Positions 22,039 to 32,599 of a DNA stretch of 64,000 nucleotides are shown here, one piece after another. Every line of letters begins with the position of its first letter. The first letter of the stretch is position 1. Under the pieces are notes generated by a model. It ran no database searches. It was given only the letters and a program-made list of their open reading frames with translations, and was not told where the DNA came from. Both the position numbers and the translations under genes were made by a program. This DNA comes from Austropuccinia psidii (taxonomy: Eukaryota; Basidiomycota; Pucciniomycetes; Pucciniales; Sphaerophragmiaceae): contig JALGQZ010000008.1 of assembly GCA_023105745.1 (NCBI GenBank), positions 19,901,866 through 19,965,865 on the forward strand, read 5' to 3'.

Positions 22039-23545
22039 CATGGTCCTTGTATTCCATGCCATAGGCACAGAACCTCCTGAGGATGTCCTCCATTGTTTGG
22101 ATCATCCTCTCAGCTAGGCCATCTGTCTGTGGATGGTAAGCTGTGGAAAAAGCAAGCTTGGTGCCAAGAATGTCATATAAATTGGTCCAAAATTCAGATG
22201 TAAAATTTGGGTCCCTGTCACTAATTATGATCTTAGGGACTCCACAGGTGGATATGATGTTATTCCAAAATAACAGAGCAGTTTCCATGGCTGTGTCCTC
22301 TTTATGGCATGGTAGACATCTCATGCTCTTGCTGAACCTATCAACTATGATTAAGCAGGCATTGTAGTTTTCTTTGCCTCCTGGGACAAGTCCTGTGACC
22401 CAGTCCATGTTGATGGTTTCCCATGGGTGTTTGGGTTCCTCTATGTGTTGAAGCAACCCATATTTCTTCCCATGTTTTCTATTTGCCTTTTGGCATCTTT
22501 CACAAGTGTTGATGTATTCACTCAACTCTTGCTCCCACTTGGGCCACCAAGCTGTGCTTGCTACCCTCTCCTTAGTCCTGTCCTCACTCATGTGTCCCAT
22601 GTAGGGGCAGTCATGGCATTCCTGCAGGATGGCTATTTGCCACCTCAGCATGTGTCTAATGGTAGGCTTCTTGTTTAGTAAAGACTTCAAGGCTTTGAAG
22701 TCTGTGTAGACTTCAAAGACTGCACCCTCCAAATAATAATGGAGTTTCTCTAGAGCCCAGACTAAGCATAGAAATTCATTCTGGTTGGCCCTATACCTAG
22801 CTTCTGAATTGTTCACTTTCCTAGAGATGTAACATATTACTCCTTCTCTTGGTTCACCATCCACAATTTGTCCCTGGTTAAGGGCTGCGCCTAAGCCTTG
22901 GCTCCATGCTGCATTAATGTATAACTTGAATGGTAGCTCAAAGTAGGGCAAGATGAGCACAGCTGGATTTGTGAGTTCATATTTGATCTTCTCATATGCA
23001 TCCCTTCTTTCCTTGGTCATTTCAAAAACTAAATCTTTTGAACATAACTTGTATAGACTACTAGTTATGTGGGAAAAGTCTTTGATGTGGTTTCTATAGT
23101 AGCTAGCAAACCCAAGGAAATATTGCATCTCTTTGATGTTTCTTGTTACTGGCTTTTGCAGTACTGCTGCTACTTTGTTCTGGTCAATTTCCATACTAAG
23201 ACCTTAGACTTTATGTCCTAGAGCTAGTAGCTCTTGTTGACCAAAATTACACTTTTTAAGTGAAATTTTCAGATTTATGGTTGTGACTCTACTTGGCACT
23301 CTGTCTATGTATTGCAAATGGTCTTCCCATGTCTCTGAGTATATAATGATGTTATAAATATATACTACCATCAAGCCTTCCAATATTTCTTCTTAAAGTA
23401 TGGTGTCCATCATCCTTTGGAAGTGGGCTGGTGCATTCTTGATGCCAAATGGCATCCTGGTTTACTCATATCTGCCCATATGACATATGGTTCTGAGTGA
23501 TTTCATGGAGTTTGGTTTAACTCCATTTGGGTGGAAGCCTTTCAT
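21953..23545 (-). pseudogene. Element 3 pol remnant: RT end, RNase H, truncated integrase
   Basis: An open stretch of 413 codons (23194-21953) survives only because the patch is in frame. It reads RT thumb, RNase H up to RWQIAI, then jumps to integrase [12 protein letters not shown], skipping about 150 residues present in element 2, and ends in translated LTR sequence after EYKDH. The integrase Asp residues and the GLAERMIQ Glu are inside the patch. From 23194 to 23545 the RT palm is broken by stops; the YIDD box region (about 23345-23375) is damaged. Not a novel fusion gene. Confidence 0.88.
22039..22630 (-). other. 592-bp integrase patch nearly identical to element 2
   Basis: Colinear without gaps with 8390-8981 of element 2. 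I count six mismatches by eye (about 1%). The adjoining RNase H segment differs from element 2 by about 13%. The right junction falls on GGAT (22627-22630), which is present at both parental positions (8978-8981 and 9491-9494). Confidence 0.85.
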
Positions 23546-24200
23546 TCAATCCATTGTGGTTATGTATTTGGCTTTTGCCAGTTTGTCTAATGCATGAGGT
23601 ATCCTTGGTATAGGGTACCTGTCAGCTTTGGTGTAGTTATTCAGAGCTCTGAAATCTCCACACAGCCTAGACTTGCCATCATGCCAGGTGATCAGAACAG
23701 GAGTGGTAATTCCCACTATTTCATTGTGTCCAAGCTTTCTGAGGACATCCATGTCCAGGAGGTCATTGATATGTTTTTCAATTTCCTTCTTGGTTTCCAG
23801 ACTTTCTGGGTAAGGAGGTCTCCTGAGCATGGGTGGATAACGTCTTTCCACATCCAGATATAGTTCTATATCATGGCCTCTAATCTTGCCTAATGCTTCT
23901 TCACCAATGGCAAATGCTGGGTTGTTATTTCTTAGCATTTTTAGTAAACTTACTTTCTGTTTACTGGTGAGGGTAGTTCTAAGCTGTCCCTCTTTGAATT
24001 CATTCATTAGTTCTTCAAGAGGATCTTGGGAAGATGTTTGGTATATATAAAGTGAAAATTTCTTTTCCTTTTTGGTACCAATGGTAATGTGCCTGTTTTT
24101 ACTATTGTAAATATCTATTCCATACATCCTCTGGTAATATGTTCCCAACAAAAACCCTTGGATGTGGGCATCATCAAGCACAACAAACTCTGGGTTGATG
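23546..24200 (-). pseudogene. Element 3 protease end and N-terminal RT remnant
   Basis: Frame from about 24198 down to 23546 matches element 2 from [19 protein letters not shown] through [16 protein letters not shown] to TTMD. It is interrupted at 24200 by the 1.9-kb solo LTR and continues upstream at 26118 after the duplicated GTTGA. The first 18 residues of the apparent ORF up to 24244 come from the inserted LTR. Confidence 0.88.
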
Positions 24201-26117
24201 TAAGATTTGACTATGAAACTGATGATAATATTACTATTAATCAACAGTACTATGTCTGTTCTTATGAAATATAATAATAAAAATTATTATAACCACAATT
24301 AAATAATTATAAAATTATTTCTTTCACGTGTCATACACTACTAGTGATTATAACAGTGAGCAGTAATTGTCTACAAGAATCAATTACAAGAAAAATTTAA
24401 TAATAAAAACTTCTTTTATTAAAATAATAAAATTATTTTAATATATAATTATCTTTTACAAGAATAATTATAAAGATAATTCTTGAAGAAAACTATTACT
24501 AGAGAAAAACTTTAAGAATTAAAGATAAATGACTCACTAATACTCCAAAGAACTTATTGATAGATAAAAGTAGAGAAATTTGATGTGGAATTGTGGATTT
24601 AAGGGATCAAAAGGATTTATAACAGTATTACAACAATATATAGCTGGATTCTATGATTTCACGTCTTCCTGGTTGATTCTGAAAGATTTAAAACACTTAA
24701 GAATAGCTGTAACTAATACTTACTTGTTGGTAATAATGATTTAATAAATTGATAAGATGATTTTTGAAAAAAACAGCAAGAGGAGGCCTCTTTTAAGTCA
24801 ATAACAGCTCACAGAGGCGTGCCATGGAGCAAACTGAAAAACCAGTAAGTGAGAAAACAATAAACCCTTTTGGATTATTGATTGCATCATCAGTTGTCAC
24901 GTAAGATTATCATAATTACTTAATTGATGTTTTACATGACTACCAACCCCAATATGGTTAAGAATAAAAGGAGTAAAATCGGTAAATCTTCTTTTATTCT
25001 AAAATAATCATTGATTTCTCAAAGTTTTCAATGTTATTGCCAATTTCATCACAGGTTGTAATTACTGTGAATTTTTGAAGATTCAGTGTTTCACGTAGAA
25101 TGATCAAAAATGGACTGTGAGTAAAACCTTTAATTTTACTAGTAAAACCATAATTCTTTTTGGTTGTACCATAGATAGCACAGTTCTCTATTAGCCCTGA
25201 AAGTTTCAGAAAGATTCATCAAGAATTGTATTTTTAATGAATTTTTGAAGTTTTTACCTCATTTCTACGTAGAATTGCAAATAGCAGTATTTTGCTGGTT
25301 GCTATGAGGTAAATCAATGAATATATGTCCCAAAAGGGTTTTAATTACTCTTTTAGGGTCTAGTAATGGAAAGTCATCAAGAATTGACGTGGTTACAGGA
25401 GTCTAAGTAGCTCATTACCTCCTTGGCACGTCAAAATAGCAGGTTATTTGCTATTTTCTTATGATTACAGTAGGTGTAACTTGGTAACCAAGTTCCCAAA
25501 GAGTTTTAGTTTACCAATTGGGCCAAGATGAGCCATGGATCCATGCTCTGGAGCTATCCACGCCTCTGAGGCCTCAGAAGTTGGGTACCCTGGCTCTCTT
25601 TGATGTCTTTTGTCCCCCTTACTTATTTTTCACGTAAAAATAGAAAATTAAGCTTAAAGTGAGATATCCACTATGGGTGTACCAAAAGTCCATGTAAGAA
25701 TACCATGATATTAAGTGCTAAAAACATGCATAACACTATTTTTAGTGTATATGTAACATGGGATTTCTCACTTTCCCATTATTTTGGCTAAAAATCAAGA
25801 AAAACAAAAAATTTCACGGATCTTTTATGTGGTATTAATGATGTGGTATTGAAGTATTTTCCATTTTACCACCTCAAATACTTCAATTGAGCTTATTCAC
25901 TCTATGGGGCTACCCTAGGTGAATTTTTGTGTAGAATCCAAATCTGGTCTTAAATCCATGGATTTACTTACTCAAGAAAAAGTTATTCATCTTTTCTGAA
26001 ATTGAAAATGATGGATTTTGGATATATGCATGACTTATGAGTTGTGCATAATTCAAAATTTCTTTTTAAGATAATTGTGGCCTATTTGGGTATGTAAAAT
26101 ATACCTCAAGGCTCACA
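24201..26117. mobile_element. Solo LTR of a second family (family B), copy 1
   Basis: 1917 bp, starting TGTAAGATTTGAC and ending AAGGCTCACA, flanked by a perfect 5-bp duplication GTTGA (24196-24200 and 26118-26122) inside the protease region of element 3. No coding capacity. An inverted, alignable copy is at 51801-53685. The TG...CA ends, 5-bp duplication and length suggest an LTR of a gypsy- or copia-like element whose internal part is not in this window. Confidence 0.85.
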
Positions 26118-28530
26118 GTTGAGTCTGATGTTACCTTTCCTATGGGGTATAATTATCTCTTTGATAATTGTCCCAATCAAAGTCATCTTTCCTGATGCAC
26201 TCTTGAGGTTCTTTGCCTTGGTGGGCAAGAGCTTGTTTTCCCAGCTTGGGAAGTGGTTGTCCAGATAATTTCTGGCCACTATGGAGCAGTGTGCTCCACT
26301 GTCAATGATCAATGAATGTTGAGCATTGTCAATACAAACAGTAATTTTTGTGGCTGTGCCATGTATTTATGCCATTCCTTTGTTTGGTGTAACCAGGAAT
26401 CTTTGTGCATCTTGTGTGTGTTCATACAAGTTTTTGTTGGCAGTATCTTGTGGCATGCCTTTTTCCAACTGTATGTCTTGGATTTCTAGTGGGGTTTCCT
26501 CTTGGTATTCCATTAGGAATTCTTCTTTTGGGTCTTGGTGATCATCAAATTGTTGTCTGATGGCATCACCCATAGAGTCTGCTTCAGAATCCTCTGTTGG
26601 GGATTCCTCCTCTGGGACTTTCTCAATGTCATAGACTTTCTTCTTTGCCTTTGGAAAGTTGTTGGCATAATGGTCTGTTGAACCACAGTTGTTACAAGAA
26701 TTTTTCTTCTTTTCCACTTCTGCCACCCTTTCTCTGGGTTTGCCTTTAAACTCAACCTTGAAAGGTTGTTTCTCTTTGAAACTACTGCTTTTATATGGGG
26801 TGTATTTCCCTATATTAGGTCTTTTCTTTACATCTTGTAAGGTATTCTCAATGTCATCTAGAGTTCAATTTTGGTTTCATCTGCATTTCACTGCATGCCT
26901 AGCTCTCCTGGAATTTGTGTCAGGAGTTTGTGATTCCTCATCTTAATGCTCATTTGAGGCTCAATACCTTCAAGTTTTTTAGGATGTCTGAGACACCACT
27001 CATATGGATCTTTGTCCACAGGTAATTGTCATTTTCAAATGACATGGTCTTCTCCCATATCCAAGTACCATTGCTGTACTTTTGGATTATTTGACTATTC
27101 CACCATGGCGGGTTTCTTCTTCCATGGATTTCTTTCATTTCTGTGTACCATATACAAGCATGTCCATTAAATGCTGTATCAAGTCTAGCAGTAATCCAGT
27201 TGTCTGGTATGCTTGGTACATCAATGAAGATTCCAGAAATGTAATAAATGAGTTTCATATGATCATATTCTCCAGTTTGAGAGAATTTGGGCCAGCTTGA
27301 GGCCTCAGGAAGCTGTTTCAAGGCTTCCTTCTCTGAATAAGACATATTATCTCCATACTGTTATGGTGATGGAGATCTTGCTTTATTCATCAGCATGACA
27401 TCTGGTTTGACGTCATCCTGGTGATATGGATTATTCATAACATGGCCTTGTGGTTGTTACTTCATGCTATGGTAGACATTAAAAAGTTTCTTTATGTATT
27501 AATCCAGACAATCCCTGTCCCTTTTTCTGTGGTGTTGTCCTTCAAATACTAGATTCAGTCTTTTTTTGGTGTCTTCAGGGGCTTTTCTTAATTGAGAATG
27601 TCCTTATTGAAGGTTTTTAACAATTCTGTCCATGGAGGCTGTCAATATTTTCATCCGCTCATGTCTTGCTTCAATTTTTGAAAACTGCTTTTGAGTTTGC
27701 TCAGCATATTGGTACATTTGTGACCACAGTGCATCACTGCTTAGGTTACTCTCAGGTGTGACAACATTATGATCAATCTGAGTGGCGGTAATTCTTCTAT
27801 TAATGGGACTAATGATTCTAAAGTTATTTCCAACTCATTCTGGTTCTTGTGCACTTCTTTCACCAAATACAAAAGCGTCTGGATCATTTGGTCTGACTCT
27901 CTCTTCCTCTGACTGAAGGTGGTCTTGTTTTTTCCCTTGTATCCTTGTCTTCTCCTGGAAACTTTCTAGGATTGTGAATAATGGTGACTCTTGGCCACTG
28001 ATCTGTTGGTTCCTGAATGGTGTGAAGCTACTGGAAAGCTGGTTTGGCCTATTTGTTGTGAGCCTGAAGGAATCTGAGTATGCCCTGTCTAGGTCAGCTG
28101 TTCTTCTATAGCTTTGATAGCTGCTTGATTCTCCCTTATCCTGTTTGCCCTCACCTCCATGAGTCTGAACTGCTTGGTGGGATTCCAACCTTTGGTGATT
28201 ACCATAAGGTCTTTGAAGTCTATCTCTTTGAGAAAAATCTTCTGGCAACTTGCTCCATGTTCTGCCCAGTGGGATGCCAGGTTGAACCTCTTGTCCATGC
28301 TCCATTGGAAAAAATCTTTGGGGAGTTGGTGGAGCTGAAGAGCTTGATCCATTTCTTTCCAGTCCTCTTGTTTGAGGTTCTTGCTTAATTGGAAAGTGAA
28401 TGGCAGGGTGGGTATGATTTCTCTCAGTGTCTTTCCATCCACCACTGTGTCCAAGGTGTCCTCTTCCAGGTCTTCAGGTTCTGGACAAGTGTTCTCTGTC
28501 CTCTAGCTGGTTCCTTTGGAAGCCAAGGCT
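26118..28530 (-). pseudogene. Element 3 gag and 5' protease remnant, overlapping ORF1 exon 2 remnant
   Basis: Protease DSGA is intact at about 26300. Gag carries the knuckle CNNCGSTDHYANNF (two metal ligands changed) near 26690, the capsid core near 26950-27345 and the N-terminal part at 27835-28305. The gag start is destroyed: the ATG is followed by TAA (around 28552). ORF1 exon 2 runs in another frame at 28531-28089, with TAG codons in place of Gln near 28505 and after EEQLT at 28089. Gag and protease are in one frame apart from a TAA where element 2 has Tyr. Confidence 0.87.
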
Positions 28531-28531
28531 T

Positions 28532-28900
28532 CTGAGGCCACAGGTTACATATCAGTGCTTGCAAGCAGTCAAGAACTTTATGTTCTTAGGGTATTTACCC
28601 TTGACTGTGCCTTGTACAAATTTGTTGTCTGCTTATTTTGAAAATTTACCTTTAGAGGTTACAACTGGGTTAATTATGGTAATTTAACCTGGACAAGGGG
28701 TTAAGGTTGGTTTACCTTGTATTGAAGCAGAGTTTTGTGGTTTTCTATTCCTCTTAGTGGCAATGGGTTTCCACTTCATTGCTGTGCTCAGGCCTTCACT
28801 GTGCCCCCATCCATTGCCCTTGCTACCTTCTAGTGCCGAGGGTGTCACTGGTGTGTTGGCTTGTGACTGGGTCTCAAGTGGTATGTAGTTTTCATTGACT
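28532..28900 (-). pseudogene. Element 3 ORF1 exon 1 and intron remnant
   Basis: Exon 1 (about 28890-28599) matches element 2 from YIPLETQSQANTPVTPS onward, with at least two in-frame stops. The intron at 28598-28532 keeps GTAAAT, CTGATATG and CTCAG. This second copy supports the ORF1 splice model, since donor, branch-like box, acceptor and the phase-correct join are all retained. Confidence 0.75.
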
Positions 28901-29110
28901 GAATCAAGCAGGAAAAGAGGGCTTAATGCCAGTTAAGACTTTTTAAAATGCTGTTTGCACATCTAAGAATGGCCTCTGGGCTTGTATGTTACAGAAATAT
29001 GCCCTTGTATAATGACAGTGTAATTGAATTAACCATTTCACGTCAGAAATATATCTTACAGATATCTGGTACACCGTTTGTATGCCAGTATCTCACAGAA
29101 TAACTATTGA
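28901..29110 (-). other. Element 3 leader, broken off at the tandem array
   Basis: Aligns with the element 2 leader (AAGACTTYTTAAAA, TTTCACGTCA) up to about 29095 and then changes into TTGATTCAAATTGATTAAAATTAA-like sequence. PBS and 5' LTR are missing. Confidence 0.75.
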
Positions 29111-30050
29111 TTCAAATTGATTAAAATTAATTAAAGCTAATTAAAATTAATTAAAATTAATTAAAATTAACTAAAATTAATTAAAATTAATTAAAATTAA
29201 TTAAAATTAATTAAAATGAATTAAAATTAATTAAAATTAATTAAAATTAATTAAAATTAATGAAAATTAATTAAAATTAATTAAAATTAATTAAAATTAA
29301 TGAAAATTAATTAAAATTAATTAAAATTAATTAAAATTAATGAAAATTAATTAAAATTAATGAAAATTAATTAAAATTAATTAAAATTAATTAAAATTAA
29401 TTAAAATTAATTAAAATTAATTAAAATTAATTAAAATTAATTAAAATTGATTAAAATTAATTAAAATTGATTAAAATTAATTAAAATTAATTAAAATTAA
29501 TTAAAATTAATTAAAATTAATTAAAATTAATTAAAATTAATTAAAATTAATTAAAATTAATTAAAATTAATTAAAATTAATTAAAATTAATTGAAATTAA
29601 TTAAAATTAATTAAAATTAATTAAAATTAATTAAAATTAATTAAAATTAATTAAAATTAATTAAAATTAATTAAAATTAATTAAAATTAATTAAAATTAA
29701 TTAAAATTAATTAAAATTAATTAAAATTAATTAAAATTAATTAAAATTAATTAAAATTAATTAAAATTAATTAAAATTAATTAAAATTAATTAAAATTAA
29801 TTAAAATTAATTAAAATTAATTAAAATTAATTAAAATTAATTAAAATTAATTAAAATTAATTAAAATTGATTAAAATTAATTAAAATTAATTAAAATTAA
29901 TTAAAATTAATTAAAATTAATTAAAATTAATTAAAATTAATTAAAATTAATTAAAATTAATTAAAATTAATTAAAATTAATTAAAATTAATTAAAATTAA
30001 TTAAAATTAATTAAAATTAATTAAAATTAATTAAAATTAATTAAAATTAA
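29111..30050. repeat. Tandem array of the 10-mer TTAAAATTAA, about 94 units
   Basis: About 940 bp of nearly perfect 10-bp units. Variants TGAAAATTAA at 29261, 29301, 29341 and 29361 are spaced 40, 40 and 20 bp apart, and TTAAAATTGA occurs at 29441, 29461 and 29861. Such spacing suggests block duplication. The right 600 bp is the most homogeneous. No ORF and almost no G or C. Confidence 0.97.
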
Positions 30051-30133
30051 TTCAACTAATTAAAATTAATTAGAATTCATCAAAAATAATTGAAATTAAT
30101 TAATATTTGCTGAAACTAATTAAACCTAACTAA

Positions 30134-31061
30134 GGATGTTGGTAAACACACATAAGCCTTTAGTAAAAACACATAAGCCCTTATGTGGTTTTACCAATTT
30201 ATGGCCAAAACACATTGTGTTATGATAAAAACATGTAAGTGACCTATTCATTTAAAAAAAATCCTCTGGCTTAATTTTGAGAATTTTCATAATTTTCTTT
30301 TGCCGTTTTTTTTCCAACATGGGATGTGAAGATTCCCAAATTTTTTACAAAATTCTTTTTATCCCAATTTGGAAAAATGGCCCATTTGTTAAAAGAATTC
30401 ATTAAAAGTTTTCCCACTTATGAATTTCCATCATTTATTTTCTAAGATGAAGTAAAAAATCTTGAGGAATAGAACCAGAAGCCCAAAATTTGGGAGTTTT
30501 GTTTTCTTAGACCATTGTAGGCCAAAAAGTCTTTTTTTCATGTTTTTTTGTTCATTTTTGTAAGTAAATGTAAAATGCCATTTATGACAGCAATTTAATT
30601 CAAAACTTAATTTTTTACATTAGTTAAAGTTAGAAATTCCATTTATGGCATTAAAAGCGCCATAAATGACATCAAAAATTACATATAGCTGCCTTTTATG
30701 TAATTCAAAATGCTATTTATGTCCTCAAAAATCGCATAAATGGCCTTACCAATTCCATCAACAATGCCCTTGATGGAATTAACAATTCTGTGAAAGGCAT
30801 TAAAAATGTCATTGATGGTACAGAAATCAAATAAATGGCATCAAGAATGCCATAAATTCCATCTATGGAATTAACAATGCCATAAATGGTATCAGAAATC
30901 CCATAGATGGTATTAAAAATGCCAAAAATAGCTGAATTTCATTTGAAAAACACAACTTACATGCTTTTACCAAACCCTCACACGTTTTGGCCAACTCATG
31001 GCAAAACCACATAAGTTTTTAATAAAAACACATAAGGGCTTACATGGATTTACCAACACCC
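30134..31061. mobile_element. Foldback / MITE-like element with about 80-bp terminal inverted repeats
   Basis: Left end GGATGTTGGTAAACACACA and right end, reverse complemented, GGGTGTTGGTAAATCCATG. Both arms continue through CATAAGCC, ATGTGGTTTT and GGCCAAAAC motifs. The interior (30560-30950) is a run of diverged CCATAAATGG / GCCATTTATGGCATT palindromic units about 25-35 bp apart. No coding capacity. Target duplication not clear (TAA on the left, TCA on the right). Related fragments are near 20665-20743 and 46130-46560. Confidence 0.65.
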
Positions 31062-31630
31062 TCAATTAAAATAAATTGAAATCAATAAAAATTAATTAAA
31101 GTTAATCAAAAATAACTGAAAGTTATTCAATATAATTCAAATTAATTAAAATTACTCAAAATAATCCCAATAAATTTTAATTTCATTCATTAAAAATAAT
31201 ATTAATTGAATTATTTCAGCTTGCTTTAATTTGAATTAATTCAAATCAATTTTAATTCAGTTAATGAAAGTTGATTTTGTCACAAAAGCACTAAGTAGTT
31301 TTGCATCATTTGTAATGAGCTTTACCTTTCAAGATAAATAGAGGTTTTTTTTCCTAGCCAGGAACTCATCCATGTTATCATTCAAGTAGATATTAAAGCA
31401 TTTCATGTATCTTATATCATAAATTCAATTAATAAATTAAATGGATAATAGAAATAATTCTTAATCACATAAGAACAAATACTTAATTCAAAAATAATTG
31501 AAAGATAGACAAAGAAAGAATAAAAAAAGAGGAAATATTATTGATAGTGTTACATCCAATTAAAAAGATTATTATTACTGTTAATTCACAGATTTCAAAG
31601 TCCCAATAATGTTGAGAAATGATTGTCTCA
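31062..31630. other. AT-rich spacer with AATTAATT-rich sequence
   Basis: The first 200 bases are degenerate AATTAA/ATTAATT-like sequence resembling decayed 10-mer array. After that I see no gene or clear repeat. Confidence 0.55.
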
Positions 31631-31639
31631 CTAGTTAAA

Positions 31640-32545
31640 ATCAATTAGTTTCTCATCATACCAAACCTTCTGGTGGTTATAGTCATATTTTTGTTGATTC
31701 TTACATGAGAAATGAGATTTTTGTCATTGCCAGATTCACCACCTTTGAAGATGAATTAAATTTTGACTTTATTGAATATTTTCAGAATGTTTCTCATTGG
31801 CTAAAGATGGACTCCAGTGTGTATGAGAATATAGCTGGTCATGGAGCTCAAGGACAGAAGCTGATAGCTAATGACTGGAGGAACTTTCAAGACACAGAAT
31901 GATTTGGCTATTAAAAACCTATAAATATTGAACTCACACTCCCATTAGATAAAACCAGATATGAAGAGCTAAATGAGGAGGTAAAATATATTGATTCATT
32001 TTCAGGAAAAAGGTTTCAATTGATTTCCAACAAAGCTTTAGACGAATCTTATAATCAATTTAAAGATATTTGGGCCAGTAGTTTTAGTGAAATTATGCAT
32101 CAACAATCCACTAAAACATATCAATCTTCAAGTACTCTCACTTTTACCTCTGGGGAGGCCATATGAATTATCACAAGGGTGGAGATTTCTCCAATTTCTT
32201 CTATGAAATATGGATTCCAGTATAGTTACAAGAATTTAATTTGGTTAAAAAAACAGGAGCATAGTATTAAAGGAGGGACTTTAATGTTTCCCAGCTCCAG
32301 ATTTTGAATACATTTTTCAAACTATAATGGGATTTATGAGACAATTTGGCAACCAAAGGAGTATGGACACCAGAAATTGATTAATATTGTGGAAAAAGGA
32401 TTTGAAAAAATTACTAGGCTTTTATTATCATTGCAGATTCCAAAAAATTTAGCTTTGGCTTATAACAAGTATAACCAGGGATTGGGAAAGCTTAATCATT
32501 TTGCTGATAAATCTGTTCATTTGGGAGAGAGTAGTTATTGATATC
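31640..32545 (+). pseudogene. Tet-like 2OG-Fe(II) oxygenase pseudogene
   Basis: Pieces in order across frames: SGGYSHIFVDSY and NEIFVIARFTTFED (31660-31760), GQKLIANDWRNFQD (about 31850), then STLTFTSG (32130), HMNYHKGGDFSNFFYEIW (about 32160-32214, other frame), a GGTLMFPSSRF box (about 32270) and FEKITRLLLSLQIPKNLA (about 32400-32455). This order resembles the Tet-like 2OG-Fe(II) oxygenases that are numerous in rust fungi. Family members use an H-x-D ... H triad to bind iron and oxidise methylated bases. Here the H-x-D position reads HKG, and several stops and frameshifts are present, so it is dead. Recognition is from memory of the family. Confidence 0.5.
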
Positions 32546-32599
32546 ACTCGAACTCATTTTTCTAGAGCTTATTATTAGTCCACCCAGCTATAAAACTCA

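Larger units (their letters stand above)
20744..29100 (-). mobile_element. Element 3: degraded, mosaic Ty3/gypsy copy without its 5' LTR
   Basis: Minus-strand copy of the same family. From left to right: truncated LTR (20744-22038), a 592-bp integrase patch (22039-22630), RNase H and RT (22627-23545), RT-protease (23546-24200), an inserted solo LTR of another family (24201-26117), protease-gag (26118-28530), ORF1 exon 1 and leader (28599-about 29095). It then passes directly into the TTAAAATTAA array; no 5' LTR follows. Numerous stops and frameshifts. Clearly older than element 2 outside the patch. Confidence 0.9.

Noticed and set aside
21953..23194. 413-codon ORF as a novel fused RNase H-integrase gene
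   Set aside because: It is a by-product of the patch junctions and ends in LTR sequence.
29111..30050. CRISPR-like array
   Set aside because: Units are contiguous 10-mers with no unique spacers. It is a tandem satellite.
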